Made by a program: the position numbers and the translations under genes
Shown here: positions 17,380 through 26,310 of the stretch, in pieces
Position numbering within the stretch: the first letter of the stretch is position 1
How the letters are laid out: each line of letters begins with the position of its first letter
The notes under the pieces: generated by a model
Databases searched by the model: none
The model's input: the letters and a program-made list of their open reading frames with translations, nothing else
Told to the model about the DNA's origin: nothing
NCBI GenBank assembly: GCA_016710435.1
Contig: JADJVV010000001.1
Coordinates: 3,184,501 to 3,248,500 of the forward strand
Origin: Hyphomicrobiales bacterium
GTDB lineage: Bacteria; Pseudomonadota; Alphaproteobacteria; Rhizobiales; Aestuariivirgaceae
Length of the DNA: 64,000 nt
Direction of reading: 5' to 3'

Positions 17380-18252
17380 TTATTTCTGCAGCCGCGCCAT
17401 CAGGCTGGACGTATCCCAGCGCTTGCCGCCCATCTTCTGCACTTCGGAATAGAACTGGTCCACCAGCGCCGTGACCGGCAGATGCGCGCCATTGCGCCGC
17501 GCCTCGTTGAGGCAGATGCCCAGGTCCTTGCGCATCCATTCCACCGCAAAGCCGAAATCGAATTTGCCCGCGATCATGGTCTTGTGGCGGTTCTCCATCT
17601 GCCACGAACCGGCGGCACCCTTGGAGATGACCTCCACGACCTTCTCCATGTCCAGGCCCGCCTTCATGCCGAAATGCACGCATTCCGCCAGGCCTTGCAC
17701 GAGGCCCGCGATGGCAATCTGGTTGCACATCTTGGCAAGCTGCCCCGAACCCGGGGCGCCCAGCAGTTTGCACATCCGCGCAAAGCTCATGATCAGCGGC
17801 TCGGCCTTGGCATAGTCATCCGCGTCACCACCGCACATCACGGTGAGCACGCCGTTTTCCGCCCCCGCCTGCCCGCCGGAAACCGGCGCATCCACGAAGC
17901 CGATGCCCCGGGCCTTTGCCGCCGCATGGAGTTCCCGCGCCACATCGGCCGAAGCCGTTGTGTGATCGACGAAGATGCTGCCGCGCTTCATTGCCGCGAA
18001 GGCTCCGTCAGGCCCGATGGTGACGGAGCGTAGGTCGTCATCATTTCCGACGCAGGCAAATACGAAGTCCGCATCCTTCACAGCCAGCGCGGGCGTCGTG
18101 GCCGAAGCCCCCTTGTGCTGGCCCACCCAGCGCGCGGCCTTCTCCGCCGTGCGGTTGTACACCGTGAGACCTGCCCCCGACTTGGCGGCAAGATGCCCCG
18201 CCATCGGATAACCCATCACGCCGAGACCCAGCCATGCCGCACGCACCGTCAT
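17380..18252 (-). CDS. NAD(P)-dependent beta-hydroxyacid dehydrogenase (3-hydroxyisobutyrate dehydrogenase type)
   Basis: A 290-residue two-domain protein. The Rossmann N-terminus starts WLGLGVMGYPMAGHL (GxGxMG). The substrate loop is DAPVSGGQAGAENGVLTVM, and the catalytic lysine is in GSGQLAKMCNQ. Members oxidise 3-hydroxyisobutyrate or reduce tartronate semialdehyde; sequence alone does not separate these. The stop lies 4 bases from the convergent hemB stop. The ATG at 18252 directly precedes the Rossmann strand, and a much longer frame upstream overlaps bpt and is rejected. Confidence 0.88.
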   Translation of the reverse strand: MTVRAAWLGLGVMGYPMAGHLAAKSGAGLTVYNRTAEKAARWVGQHKGASATTPALAVKDADFVFACVGNDDDLRSVTIGPDGAFAAMKRGSIFVDHTTASADVARELHAAAKARGIGFVDAPVSGGQAGAENGVLTVMCGGDADDYAKAEPLIMSFARMCKLLGAPGSGQLAKMCNQIAIAGLVQGLAECVHFGMKAGLDMEKVVEVISKGAAGSWQMENRHKTMIAGKFDFGFAVEWMRKDLGICLNEARRNGAHLPVTALVDQFYSEVQKMGGKRWDTSSLMARLQK

Positions 18253-18363
18253 TGTTCCACTCCTCGTTCCGGTTTTGCGAGGGAATAGAGCACGGCTAGT
18301 TCCTTTTCCAGAACTCTTGCAGCTTCGGCTGGCCCGGGACATAGTGTCCGTCCGAACAGAACC

Positions 18364-19101
18364 ATGACCGTTGAACGCCGCAATTTTCCGCAGTTCTTCA
18401 TCACTGCGCCCAGTCCCTGCCCCTACCTCCACGACAAGCTGGAGCGGAAGGTGTTTACGCATCTTGTGGGGCCGGATGCGCGCGGCCTGAATTCGCAACT
18501 TTCGCAAGGCGGTTTCCGCCGCAGCCAGAACATCGCCTACCGCCCGGCCTGCGACGGCTGCCAGGCCTGCATTTCGGTGCGGGTGCCGGTGGAGTCCTTC
18601 GAATGGACGCGCGGCTTCCGCCGGGTCATGGCGAAGAACAGCGATCTTCGCTCCTCCGTGGTCAAGGCCGAGGCGACCAGCGAGCAATACTCCGTCTTCC
18701 GTGCCTACATCGATACGCGCCACTCGGAAGGCGGCATGGCCAACATGACCGTGCTCGATTTTGCCGCCATGGTGGACGACAACCTGGTGGACAGCCGCAT
18801 GGTGGAATACCGCCTGCCGCCGGATCATCCCCAGGCGCCCAACGAACTGGTCGCCGCCGTGTTGCTTGATGTGCTCTCCGACGGCCTGTCGATGATCTAC
18901 AGCTTCTACGAACCGTCGCTCGAACAACGCAGCCTCGGCACCTACATCATCCTCGACAACATTCTGCGCGTGGGCCGCATGGGCCTGCCCTATGTCTACC
19001 TCGGCTACCTCGTGCAGAACTCCGCAAAGATGCATTACAAGGCCCGCTTTCTCCCCCAGGAGCGCCTCTCCGTACATGGCTGGGTGCTGCATCGCACCTA
19101 A
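18364..19101 (+). CDS. bpt: Aspartate/glutamate leucyltransferase (N-end rule)
   Basis: A 245-residue member of the Ate/Bpt family that transfers leucine (or arginine) from tRNA to N-terminal Asp/Glu, marking proteins for ClpAP. Family motifs: FFITAPSPCPYL, FRRSQNIAYRPACDGCQACI with the CxxC pair, then SLGTYIILDNI and YVYLGYLVQNSAKMHYKARF near the C-terminus. It is cytoplasmic. A GNAT-like gene follows on the same strand 71 bases downstream. Confidence 0.93.
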   Translation: MTVERRNFPQFFITAPSPCPYLHDKLERKVFTHLVGPDARGLNSQLSQGGFRRSQNIAYRPACDGCQACISVRVPVESFEWTRGFRRVMAKNSDLRSSVVKAEATSEQYSVFRAYIDTRHSEGGMANMTVLDFAAMVDDNLVDSRMVEYRLPPDHPQAPNELVAAVLLDVLSDGLSMIYSFYEPSLEQRSLGTYIILDNILRVGRMGLPYVYLGYLVQNSAKMHYKARFLPQERLSVHGWVLHRT

Positions 19102-19172
19102 CCCGGCAATTGACAGGGCGATGGTCTAACGCTTACCTCGCCATCAAAATCAGGCGGCTGATTTGGGGCGAT

Positions 19173-19943
19173 ATGAACACTTTTGGAATCATGAATCCGC
19201 TTGCGTTGGCTCAGGCTGCCACCAAGCTGTCAGAACTGCTGCGGGCGCATAACGTCACCGTTCAGGTCAGCAGTGACATGGTGGCCTTCAACGAAGCCAA
19301 GAAGGCAGCCCGCGGCTTCGAAGTCGCGCCCATGCACCATCCTGAAGTCGGCGTTTTCAGCCACGAGCGCGCCCACTGGCTGAGCCTCCATGAAGCCGAC
19401 GGCAAGGTCGTCGGGCTCCAGGCCTTCCGCTGCGACGTCATTGATACCAACCTCGCCGACTGGTGCGTGAACTACATGATCGGCGCCTACATGCGCCGCC
19501 AGGAACTGATGGTCCCCTCGCACGCCAGGCCGCCCAGGGGCAGCATCTCGGAGCGGCTCACGGGCAAGCTCGTCTATCACGGCGAACTCTGGGTCGACAA
19601 ACACCACCGCAACCGCGACCTGATCGAACACTTCGTCCGGATTGCGCTCATTCTCAGCTACATCAAGTGGCAGCCGGATGCGATCTGGTGCCTTGCTGGC
19701 GCGCGCATCGTCGAACGCGGCCACCTGAGCCGCGCCGGTTACAACATGCTGGAACTGGGCTTCATGCGCTGGCAACTGGCTTCCGACGGCATTGATCCGT
19801 TCGAATACCTCTACGTGCTGGAGCGGCATGCCGTGGAGACAATGATCGAAGTCTGGAACGCTAAAGCAGCTTTATCTCAACGGGAGCCCGTGCACACGCC
19901 ACCTTCACCCGTGAAACTCCATGCAAAGGGTTGTCCGGGATGA
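19173..19943 (+). CDS. GNAT-like protein of unknown function
   Basis: A 256-residue protein. Residues about 140-225 read GELWVDKHHRNRDLIEHF, then LSYIKWQPDAIWCL, then SRAGYNMLELGF, an order of strand, helix and strand that resembles the acetyl-CoA core of GNAT acyltransferases. A strict motif A (R/QxxGxG/A) is not seen, so the assignment is weak. The start at ATG 19173 has GGGGCG upstream. The last 28 codons run antisense over the 3' end of the neighbouring minus-strand gene. Confidence 0.55.
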   Translation: MNTFGIMNPLALAQAATKLSELLRAHNVTVQVSSDMVAFNEAKKAARGFEVAPMHHPEVGVFSHERAHWLSLHEADGKVVGLQAFRCDVIDTNLADWCVNYMIGAYMRRQELMVPSHARPPRGSISERLTGKLVYHGELWVDKHHRNRDLIEHFVRIALILSYIKWQPDAIWCLAGARIVERGHLSRAGYNMLELGFMRWQLASDGIDPFEYLYVLERHAVETMIEVWNAKAALSQREPVHTPPSPVKLHAKGCPG

Positions 19944-20622
19944 TGACGCGGTGGTAGCCGAACCACTGCTGCTCGCCGTTGGGCATCACCATCGAGGCAA
20001 GCACCTGATCGTAGTGCATGCGTCCTGACCGCAGGACATCGAAGTACGGCTGGGATACGATGCGGTCGTAACTATGTCCGGACATCGCGGGATAGGAAAT
20101 CGGCACCCTGCCCCACACCTTGCCGAGAAGCGACTCTTCGCCGATGTGTTCCACCTTGCTCGTGCCGAGGCCTGGATCAACAGCACAGACAATCGATTGC
20201 CCGTCGGGAATCTCGCCGGCCTCCACGATGGAGCGCAGGGCTTCCGGCATGCTGGCGGCTTTCGGACGGGTATCCGCGATATAGACGCGCTCGGAGAAGC
20301 GCACGTCGCTCTTGTAGATCAGGCTTTCAATCCGGTGCGCAGCATCAACGGAAGAACCGAGAGACTCCTCGAACCAGCCTGCATTGAAATAGACCAGCGT
20401 GATCGGCTCGACGCAGGTGACGATGAATTCGCGGAGGAAAAGCAGCGACGCCCAGTTTGCGCCGAACATCACCCAGCTCACGCGAGTCCCGTTCGTGCCG
20501 GTCTCGAGCTTCACCAGGTTGTTGTTGTGCAGCAGCTTCCGGTCAGAAATAGGTCCGCCATCCGGGCGGGTAGGCCGGGAGCAGAACGATCCTTTGTCGA
20601 TCCACAGTTCGAGATTGTACAT
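19861..20622 (-). CDS. Unrecognised protein, possibly PAS-like; paralogue of the gene at 20750
   Basis: A 253-residue soluble protein with no signal peptide. Recognisable only by its likeness to the upstream gene: shared segments include YFNAGWFEESL (FYAAGWFEERL in the paralogue), DAAHRIESLI, RFSERVYI, a C-terminal HYDQVLASMVMPNGE and the tail WFGYHRVIIP. The C-terminal W-x2-YHR-V-I-L/I-P pattern is reminiscent of the last strand of PAS folds in alphaproteobacterial proteins. Function is unknown. An imperfect CCTTAA/TTAAGG repeat (20676-20693) lies in its leader. Its 3' end overlaps the convergent GNAT-like gene by 83 bases. Confidence 0.65.
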   Translation of the reverse strand: MYNLELWIDKGSFCSRPTRPDGGPISDRKLLHNNNLVKLETGTNGTRVSWVMFGANWASLLFLREFIVTCVEPITLVYFNAGWFEESLGSSVDAAHRIESLIYKSDVRFSERVYIADTRPKAASMPEALRSIVEAGEIPDGQSIVCAVDPGLGTSKVEHIGEESLLGKVWGRVPISYPAMSGHSYDRIVSQPYFDVLRSGRMHYDQVLASMVMPNGEQQWFGYHRVIIPDNPLHGVSRVKVACARAPVEIKLL

Positions 20623-20675
20623 GAGTCCGCGCGATTCATCACAAATGAGCGGTGACCCACCCCAGAACAGGGCCT

Positions 20676-20693
20676 CCTTAATTTCTTTTAAGG
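20676..20693. repeat. Small inverted repeat upstream of the 19861-20622 gene
   Basis: CCTTAA, six bases, TTAAGG is a perfect 6-bp palindrome in an AT-rich stretch about 55 bases before the ATG of the minus-strand gene. It could be a regulator site or chance. Confidence 0.3.
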
Positions 20694-20749
20694 CGCAAAG
20701 GGAAATAACTCGTTAAATTATTTGCAACGTTTTGGTGACGGCAAGCCCT

Positions 20750-21493
20750 CTAAAGCACACGAAAATCCACGTCGCCGTATTCGCTGGCCACCCGCACGCG
20801 ACGTTCCGCAATGGGCAGGATCACCCGATGATACGGTACCCAGCGCACGGTCTGGTCGGGAAAACGCAAGGCCGCGATCACCTGCTCATAGACCGGAACG
20901 CCTTGCGAGACCGCCCGCCCGTAGGACTGGCTGGCACTGCGCCCCAGCGCTCCTGTGGCGAGGCAGGGAAAGGTCGATTGGTCCGTGCCCCAAATTCGTC
21001 CGATTGCCGAGCGTTCGCCCACGCGGCAGACGACAAAACCATCGAGTTCCGGTTCATATCGGCATTCAACACTGTGTTCCGCTGCCACCGCCTTCTCGCG
21101 AAGCACGTCTTGTAACAGGCCGGGCACCCGCGCCGAAGACACGTCGGGCTCATGCACGAACACCCGGCTGCTCAGGTGTCGGTCAGCATTCATGACAAGT
21201 GCGCGGATGCGGCAGGCCGCCTCATCGACCGTCTCAAGGCGTTCCTCGAACCATCCCGCCGCATAGAAGCGCAGCATCACGGGGGCCTGCAGGTATGGCA
21301 GCATTGCCTCGGCAGAAAACAGCGAGCCCACATGCGGTGATGCCACAACCCAGCGCAACTCCGTGCCTGCCGGTCCGGACACAAGGCGCACCGCGCCCTG
21401 TTCGTTCATCAGCCGCCACGCGTCATCGTGAGGCGGATCATGTCCTGCCGCGCGCGCTTCTCCATTCACGATCCATATGGAACGCCGTGTCAT
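20750..21493 (-). CDS. Unrecognised protein, possibly PAS-like; paralogue of the gene at 19861
   Basis: A 247-residue soluble protein. It aligns along nearly its full length with its downstream neighbour: LRFYAAGWFEERLETVDEAA, RIRALVMNADRHLSSRVFVH, GERSAIGRIWG, VYEQVIAALRFPDQTVRW and YHRVILPI. The two genes are a tandem duplication, now well diverged. GAGGGG precedes the ATG by about 6 bases. No catalytic motif is seen; a sensory PAS-like fold is my best guess from the C-terminal strand pattern. Confidence 0.68.
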   Translation of the reverse strand: MTRRSIWIVNGEARAAGHDPPHDDAWRLMNEQGAVRLVSGPAGTELRWVVASPHVGSLFSAEAMLPYLQAPVMLRFYAAGWFEERLETVDEAACRIRALVMNADRHLSSRVFVHEPDVSSARVPGLLQDVLREKAVAAEHSVECRYEPELDGFVVCRVGERSAIGRIWGTDQSTFPCLATGALGRSASQSYGRAVSQGVPVYEQVIAALRFPDQTVRWVPYHRVILPIAERRVRVASEYGDVDFRVL

Positions 21494-21630
21494 GCCTGCC
21501 CCTCACAATGCACGGCGGGGAGCCAAGACATGTTTTGTGCGATACATCAATTGCTGTCCGCCATGGCAGTCAACAGGCACTGACGCACGGCCAGTCAATT
21601 CAACCGACCGGATCCACCTTGGTTAACGCG

Positions 21631-23883
21631 TCAGCCGTTGCGGAACCGGTTGTTGCGCGGGAAACCCTTGGGCGGCAACCGTCCGGCCTGCGCCCGTTCG
21701 CCGATCCATTCTCCGAGGTCCGTCGAGACGAATTCGCGGCCTGAACTGTCGATCCAGATGAGGCCCGACTTCAGCTTGAAGCACTGCACGTCGCTGAGCC
21801 CGCCATCCTTGAACTTCTGCAGACGCACGCCCTTGCCCCGCGCCATGTCCGGCACCTCGGCAAGCTTGAAGATCAGCAGCTTGCGGTTCTCGCCCACGGT
21901 GGCCACGTGGTCCGCATCCGGCGGCACCACCACGCAGGACTGCGCTTCAACAGGCGCCTTCACGTTCAGCACCTGCTTGCCCTTGCGGGTGTTGGCCACG
22001 CACTCGTCTTCGGCGACAACGAAACCGTCGCCCTCCGTCGAGGCAAGCAGCCGGCGCGTGCCCGGCTGATGCACGAACAGCGAGACAACCGTATCCGCCG
22101 CATCCACATCCGCCATCAGGCGCACCGGTTCACCATGGCCGCGCCCGCCCGGCAGGCGCGACGCCTCCAGCGTGAAGAACTTGCCCGAGGAAGAGAACAG
22201 CATGATCTTGTCGGTCGTCATGGCGTTCACCACGAACTTGCCGCGGTCGCCATCCTTGTAGGTCAAGCCGGAGGCATCCTCCAGATGGCCCTTCATGCTG
22301 CGAATCCAGCCTTTCTCCGAACATACGATGGTGACGGGTTCCTTCTCCGTCATCATCTCTTCCAGGTCGGCATCCACATCAGGTGCCTCGGCGAAATCCG
22401 TGCGGCGCTTGCCCAGCGCGGTCTTCTTGGAGAACTTCTCCTTGATGCCCTTGATCTCGCCGCTGATCGTCTCCCACTGCTCGTCCTCGGACTTGAGCAG
22501 GCCCTTCAGGCCCTTCTGTTCCTTGATCAGCGAGTCATTCTCGCGGCGGATTTCCATCTCCTCCAGCCGGCGCAAGGCGCGCAGGCGCATGTTCAGAATG
22601 GCTTCGGCCTGCGTGTCCGTGAGGTCGAAGCGCTGCATCAAGGCGGGCTTGGGCTCGTCCTCTTCCCGGATGATGCGGATCACCTCGTCGAGGTTGAGAT
22701 AGGCGATGAGATAACCGCCCAGGATTTCCAGGCGCCGCGCGATTTCGCCCAGCCGGAAATTGGTTCGGCGAACCAGCACCTCCTTGCGATGATCCAGCCA
22801 CTCCCGTAGCACATCGCGCAGGCTCATCACCTTCGGCACCTTGCCGCCGGAGAGCACGTTCATGTTGAGGGGAATGCGCGACTCGAACTCGGTGTTGCGG
22901 AACAGCTGCTCCATCAGCAACGTCGCATCAATGTTGCGTGTCTTCGGCTCAATGACGATGCGGATGTCTTCGGCCGATTCATCGCGAATGTCGCCGATGA
23001 GAGGCAGCTTCTTGTCCGACATCAGCTCGGCCACGCGCTCGATCAGCTTGGACTTCTGCACCATGTACGGGATTTCGGTGACGATAATCTGCCAGCCGCC
23101 GCGGCCCAGTTCCTCCTGGCTCCAGCGCGCCCGCACCCGGAAGGCACCGCGGCCCGTCTTGTAGGCCTCGATGATGGATTCGCGGCTGTCGATCACGACG
23201 CCGCCCGTCGGAAAATCCGGTCCCACCACGAACTGCGTAAGCTTCTCCACGCCCGCATTGGGCGTCTTGATGAGGTGCAGGGCGGCATCACACAATTCCG
23301 CTGCATTGTGCGGCGGAATGGAGGTGGCCATGCCGACGGCGATGCCCGTGGCCCCGTTGGCCAGCAAGTTCGGGAATGCACCGGGCAGCACCACGGGTTC
23401 CTGCACCGAGCCGTCATAGTTGGCGCGGAAATCCACCGTCTCTTCGTCAAGGCCGTCGAGGAGCAGCCCTGCCACTTCGGTCATTCGCGCTTCGGTGTAG
23501 CGGTAGGCAGCAGCGCCATCGCCATCGATGTTGCCGAAATTGCCTTGCCCATCCACCAGCGGGTAGCGCGAGGAAAAGTCCTGCGCCAGGCGCACCAGCG
23601 CATCGTAGATCGACTGGTCGCCGTGCGGATGATAGCCGCCCATCACGTCGCCGACGATCTTGGCGGACTTTTTGAAGGCGGCACTCGGGTCCAGCCGCAA
23701 CAGCCGCATCACATGCAGCAGGCGCCGATGCACCGGCTTCAGCCCGTCACGCACATCGGGCAGCGCCCGGTGCATGATGGTGGACAACGCATAGGCCAGA
23801 TAGCGCTCTTCCAGCGCATCCTTCAGTTCCACAGGCTCGATGTCGGGGGCCCGCGGTGGCGGCGGGGGTACGTGTTTGCTCAT
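21631..23883 (-). CDS. parC: DNA topoisomerase IV subunit A
   Basis: A 750-residue type IIA topoisomerase subunit that decatenates daughter chromosomes with ParE. The breakage-reunion domain holds ALSTIMHRALPDVRDGLKPV, the quinolone-region GGYHPHGDQSIYDALVRLAQ, and the active-site tyrosine in AAYRYTEARM. The C-terminal beta-pinwheel domain (from about residue 510) has KGWIRSMKGH, and the length and the lack of a GyrA-box-like QRRGGKG motif fit ParC rather than GyrA. Confidence 0.93.
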   Translation of the reverse strand: MSKHVPPPPPRAPDIEPVELKDALEERYLAYALSTIMHRALPDVRDGLKPVHRRLLHVMRLLRLDPSAAFKKSAKIVGDVMGGYHPHGDQSIYDALVRLAQDFSSRYPLVDGQGNFGNIDGDGAAAYRYTEARMTEVAGLLLDGLDEETVDFRANYDGSVQEPVVLPGAFPNLLANGATGIAVGMATSIPPHNAAELCDAALHLIKTPNAGVEKLTQFVVGPDFPTGGVVIDSRESIIEAYKTGRGAFRVRARWSQEELGRGGWQIIVTEIPYMVQKSKLIERVAELMSDKKLPLIGDIRDESAEDIRIVIEPKTRNIDATLLMEQLFRNTEFESRIPLNMNVLSGGKVPKVMSLRDVLREWLDHRKEVLVRRTNFRLGEIARRLEILGGYLIAYLNLDEVIRIIREEDEPKPALMQRFDLTDTQAEAILNMRLRALRRLEEMEIRRENDSLIKEQKGLKGLLKSEDEQWETISGEIKGIKEKFSKKTALGKRRTDFAEAPDVDADLEEMMTEKEPVTIVCSEKGWIRSMKGHLEDASGLTYKDGDRGKFVVNAMTTDKIMLFSSSGKFFTLEASRLPGGRGHGEPVRLMADVDAADTVVSLFVHQPGTRRLLASTEGDGFVVAEDECVANTRKGKQVLNVKAPVEAQSCVVVPPDADHVATVGENRKLLIFKLAEVPDMARGKGVRLQKFKDGGLSDVQCFKLKSGLIWIDSSGREFVSTDLGEWIGERAQAGRLPPKGFPRNNRFRNG

Positions 23884-23913
23884 GATTCGCTGATTATAGC
23901 AGGGGGTTGCGGG

Positions 23914-25581
23914 CTAAACCCGGACGACGATTACCTTGACGACGGGCTTCTTGCCCCATTCCGCCTCGGCTGCACGCCGGATGGCGAGGCGCACCGTATC
24001 CTCAACCACCGCGGCATCCTTGCGGCGTTGCCGTGGCAGCGAGGTGAATGCCTTTTCGGCCGCTTCCTCCAGCACCTCACCGAGAGCGGGCGGAACACCA
24101 TCGATGATCACTTCGATATCATCAGCGAGGTCCAGCCGGTCATCCACCACGACACCCGCCACGACCAGTCCCACGAAGGAGAGCTTGCGGCGCTGCCTGG
24201 CAGGTCCATCGACCCCCGGCACGATCAGCTTGCCATCCACATGCAGGATACCCGCCGGCGCCTCGTCCACGATGGCGAGCGGCCCCGGCGCCAGCCGCAG
24301 GATCTTACCATCTTCGGGAATGAGTGTATCCGCGATGCCGTGCTCCTCCGCAAACTTCGCATGGGCACGCAGGTGGCGCGGTTCGCCATGCATCGGCACG
24401 AGCGCCTTGGGCTTCACCCAGCCATACATCTGCTGCAACTCGCCCTGGCGCGGATGCCCCGAGGAATGCACCAGCGCCTCGTCCGCCGTGATCACATCCA
24501 CATCCAGCCGTGCGAGGTTGTTGATGACCGCGCCTACTTCTTTTTCGTTGCCCGGAATGGTGCGCGCCGAAAAGATGACGAGATCGCCCTTCTCAAGCGC
24601 GACGTTGGGATGATTGTCCTCGGCGATGCGGGCAATGGCCGCCCGCGGTTCACCCTGGCTGCCGGTGCACAGCAGCATGATCTTGTCCTGCGGCAGGTAG
24701 CCGAACTCCGCTTCGTCCAGGAAGGCACCTGTGTTTTCCAGCATGCCGCAAATGCGCGCCGCTTCGATCGTGTTGCGCATGGCACGCCCGGCGATGACCA
24801 CCTCGCGCCCTGCCGCCCGCGCCGCCCGCACGGCCGAGGTGATGCGTTCCACATGCGAGGCGAAGGTCGTCACGGCCACGCGGCCGGGTGCGGCCTTGAT
24901 GATGTCGGTCAATGTCGCCGCCACATCAGTCTCGGAAGGTGACACGCCCTCGCGCAGCACGTTGGTCGAATCGCACACGAAGGCGTCCACGCCTTCCTTG
25001 CCGATTTCGATGAAACGCTTCTCGTTGAACGGCTTTCCCAACACCGGCGTGCGGTCGATCTTCCAGTCGCCGGAGTGCAGCACACGCCCCTGCTCGGTCT
25101 TGATCCACAGCGCATGCGACTGCGGAATGGAGTGCGTGACCTCCACATATTCAACCGTGAACGACCCAACCTTGAAAGGCTTGCCCGGCTGATGCACGAT
25201 CACCGGCACATCGCCATCCAGCCCGTGTTCCTTCAGCTTCAGTTTCAGCAGTTCCGCGGCGAAGGGCGTGCAATGCACATCACACCCCAACTGCGGCCAG
25301 AGCCACGGCACCGCGCCGATATGATCCTCATGCGCATGGGTGATGATCAGCCCCGCCAGATCGTTGCGGTTTGACGTCATGAACCCCACGTCCGGCAGGA
25401 TCACATCGACACCCGGTTCCGCATCGCCGCCGAACTTCACGCCGAGATCAACCATCAGCCACTCACGGGACTCAACCGGCCCCACGCCGTAGCAGTAGCA
25501 GTTCATGCCGATCTCGCCCGTGCCGCCAAGCGGCAGCAGAACAAGTCCCTGGTCTTCCCCGCGCTTGCGACGGCTGCTCAT
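23914..25581 (-). CDS. rnj: Ribonuclease J
   Basis: A 555-residue metallo-beta-lactamase/beta-CASP nuclease. Visible are GGTGEIGMNCYCYG, the metal ligands THAHEDHIGAVP, SGDWKIDRTP, GTQ-like CTGSQGEPRAAIAR, and HSSGHPRQGELQ (beta-CASP). RNase J degrades and matures RNA with 5'-exo and endonuclease activity. The start overlaps the birA stop by 4 bases (ATGA); a nuoN-birA-rnj order is usual in Hyphomicrobiales. Confidence 0.94.
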   Translation of the reverse strand: MSSRRKRGEDQGLVLLPLGGTGEIGMNCYCYGVGPVESREWLMVDLGVKFGGDAEPGVDVILPDVGFMTSNRNDLAGLIITHAHEDHIGAVPWLWPQLGCDVHCTPFAAELLKLKLKEHGLDGDVPVIVHQPGKPFKVGSFTVEYVEVTHSIPQSHALWIKTEQGRVLHSGDWKIDRTPVLGKPFNEKRFIEIGKEGVDAFVCDSTNVLREGVSPSETDVAATLTDIIKAAPGRVAVTTFASHVERITSAVRAARAAGREVVIAGRAMRNTIEAARICGMLENTGAFLDEAEFGYLPQDKIMLLCTGSQGEPRAAIARIAEDNHPNVALEKGDLVIFSARTIPGNEKEVGAVINNLARLDVDVITADEALVHSSGHPRQGELQQMYGWVKPKALVPMHGEPRHLRAHAKFAEEHGIADTLIPEDGKILRLAPGPLAIVDEAPAGILHVDGKLIVPGVDGPARQRRKLSFVGLVVAGVVVDDRLDLADDIEVIIDGVPPALGEVLEEAAEKAFTSLPRQRRKDAAVVEDTVRLAIRRAAEAEWGKKPVVKVIVVRV

Positions 25582-26309
25582 GCTGCACCTGCCCTGAATG
25601 TAACATCACCCGCGTGGATTGCCTGACGCGAGCCATCCCCACACTTCACCACGAGCGCACCATCGCTTGCGAGGCCATCGAACACGCCATCCCAAACACT
25701 GTTGCCGCTTTCAACATGCACGGGGGAATGAAGCCCGTGGGCCCGCTCTTCCCATGCGCGAATGATCTGAGGGAATCCCGCACCGTCAGCCCATTCGGCG
25801 AGGCGCGCATCCAACGCCGCCGCATAGGTGGCAAATACTGAATCGACGCTGGCTTCCGGTGCATATTGGTGGAGGCGCGATGTTATGTAGGCGAGGCCCT
25901 GCGGACTGTGGGCGATGTTGATGCCGCACCCGATCACCACCTGCCCGCCCTCCACCGTCTCGCACAGGATGCCCGAAACCTTGCCACCAGCCAGCAGGCA
26001 ATCATTCGGCCATTTCAATCGCACACGCGCGGTGCCGCAAAACCGGGACACCGTGTCATGCACGGCCAATGCCGTCACAAAGGCAATCTGCGGAATGGCC
26101 TGCACCGGGGCCGCGACGGGAACAAGGTAGGAGACATGGAGATTGCCCGCCGGCGATACCCAATTGCGGCCAAGCCGTCCCTTGCCCGCTTCCTGCACGT
26201 CCGCCACCAGCCACAAGGGGCCGCGCGTGCCTGCAGCGGCCAGCCGTTGCGCCTGCGCATTGGTAGAATCAATGGTGGCGAAACGCTGGACGGGCGCGAT
26301 CGGAGGCAC
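25578..26309 (-). CDS. birA: Biotin-[acetyl-CoA-carboxylase] ligase
   Basis: A 243-residue cytoplasmic enzyme attaching biotin to BCCP. Motifs: DSTNAQAQRLA, AGKGRLGRNWVSPAGNLHVS (the biotinyl-AMP loop), KWPNDCLLAGGKVSGIL and GCGINI. There is no N-terminal HTH, so it is not a repressor. I choose a GTG start right after the nuoN stop (TGAGGTG). A TTG further upstream would overlap nuoN by 53 bases. It belongs to the end of the nuo transcript. Confidence 0.9.
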   Translation of the reverse strand: MPPIAPVQRFATIDSTNAQAQRLAAAGTRGPLWLVADVQEAGKGRLGRNWVSPAGNLHVSYLVPVAAPVQAIPQIAFVTALAVHDTVSRFCGTARVRLKWPNDCLLAGGKVSGILCETVEGGQVVIGCGINIAHSPQGLAYITSRLHQYAPEASVDSVFATYAAALDARLAEWADGAGFPQIIRAWEERAHGLHSPVHVESGNSVWDGVFDGLASDGALVVKCGDGSRQAIHAGDVTFRAGAA

Positions 26310-26310
26310 C

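Noticed and set aside
23275..24942. 555-codon open frame on the plus strand
   Set aside because: Antisense to parC and rnj, no family likeness.
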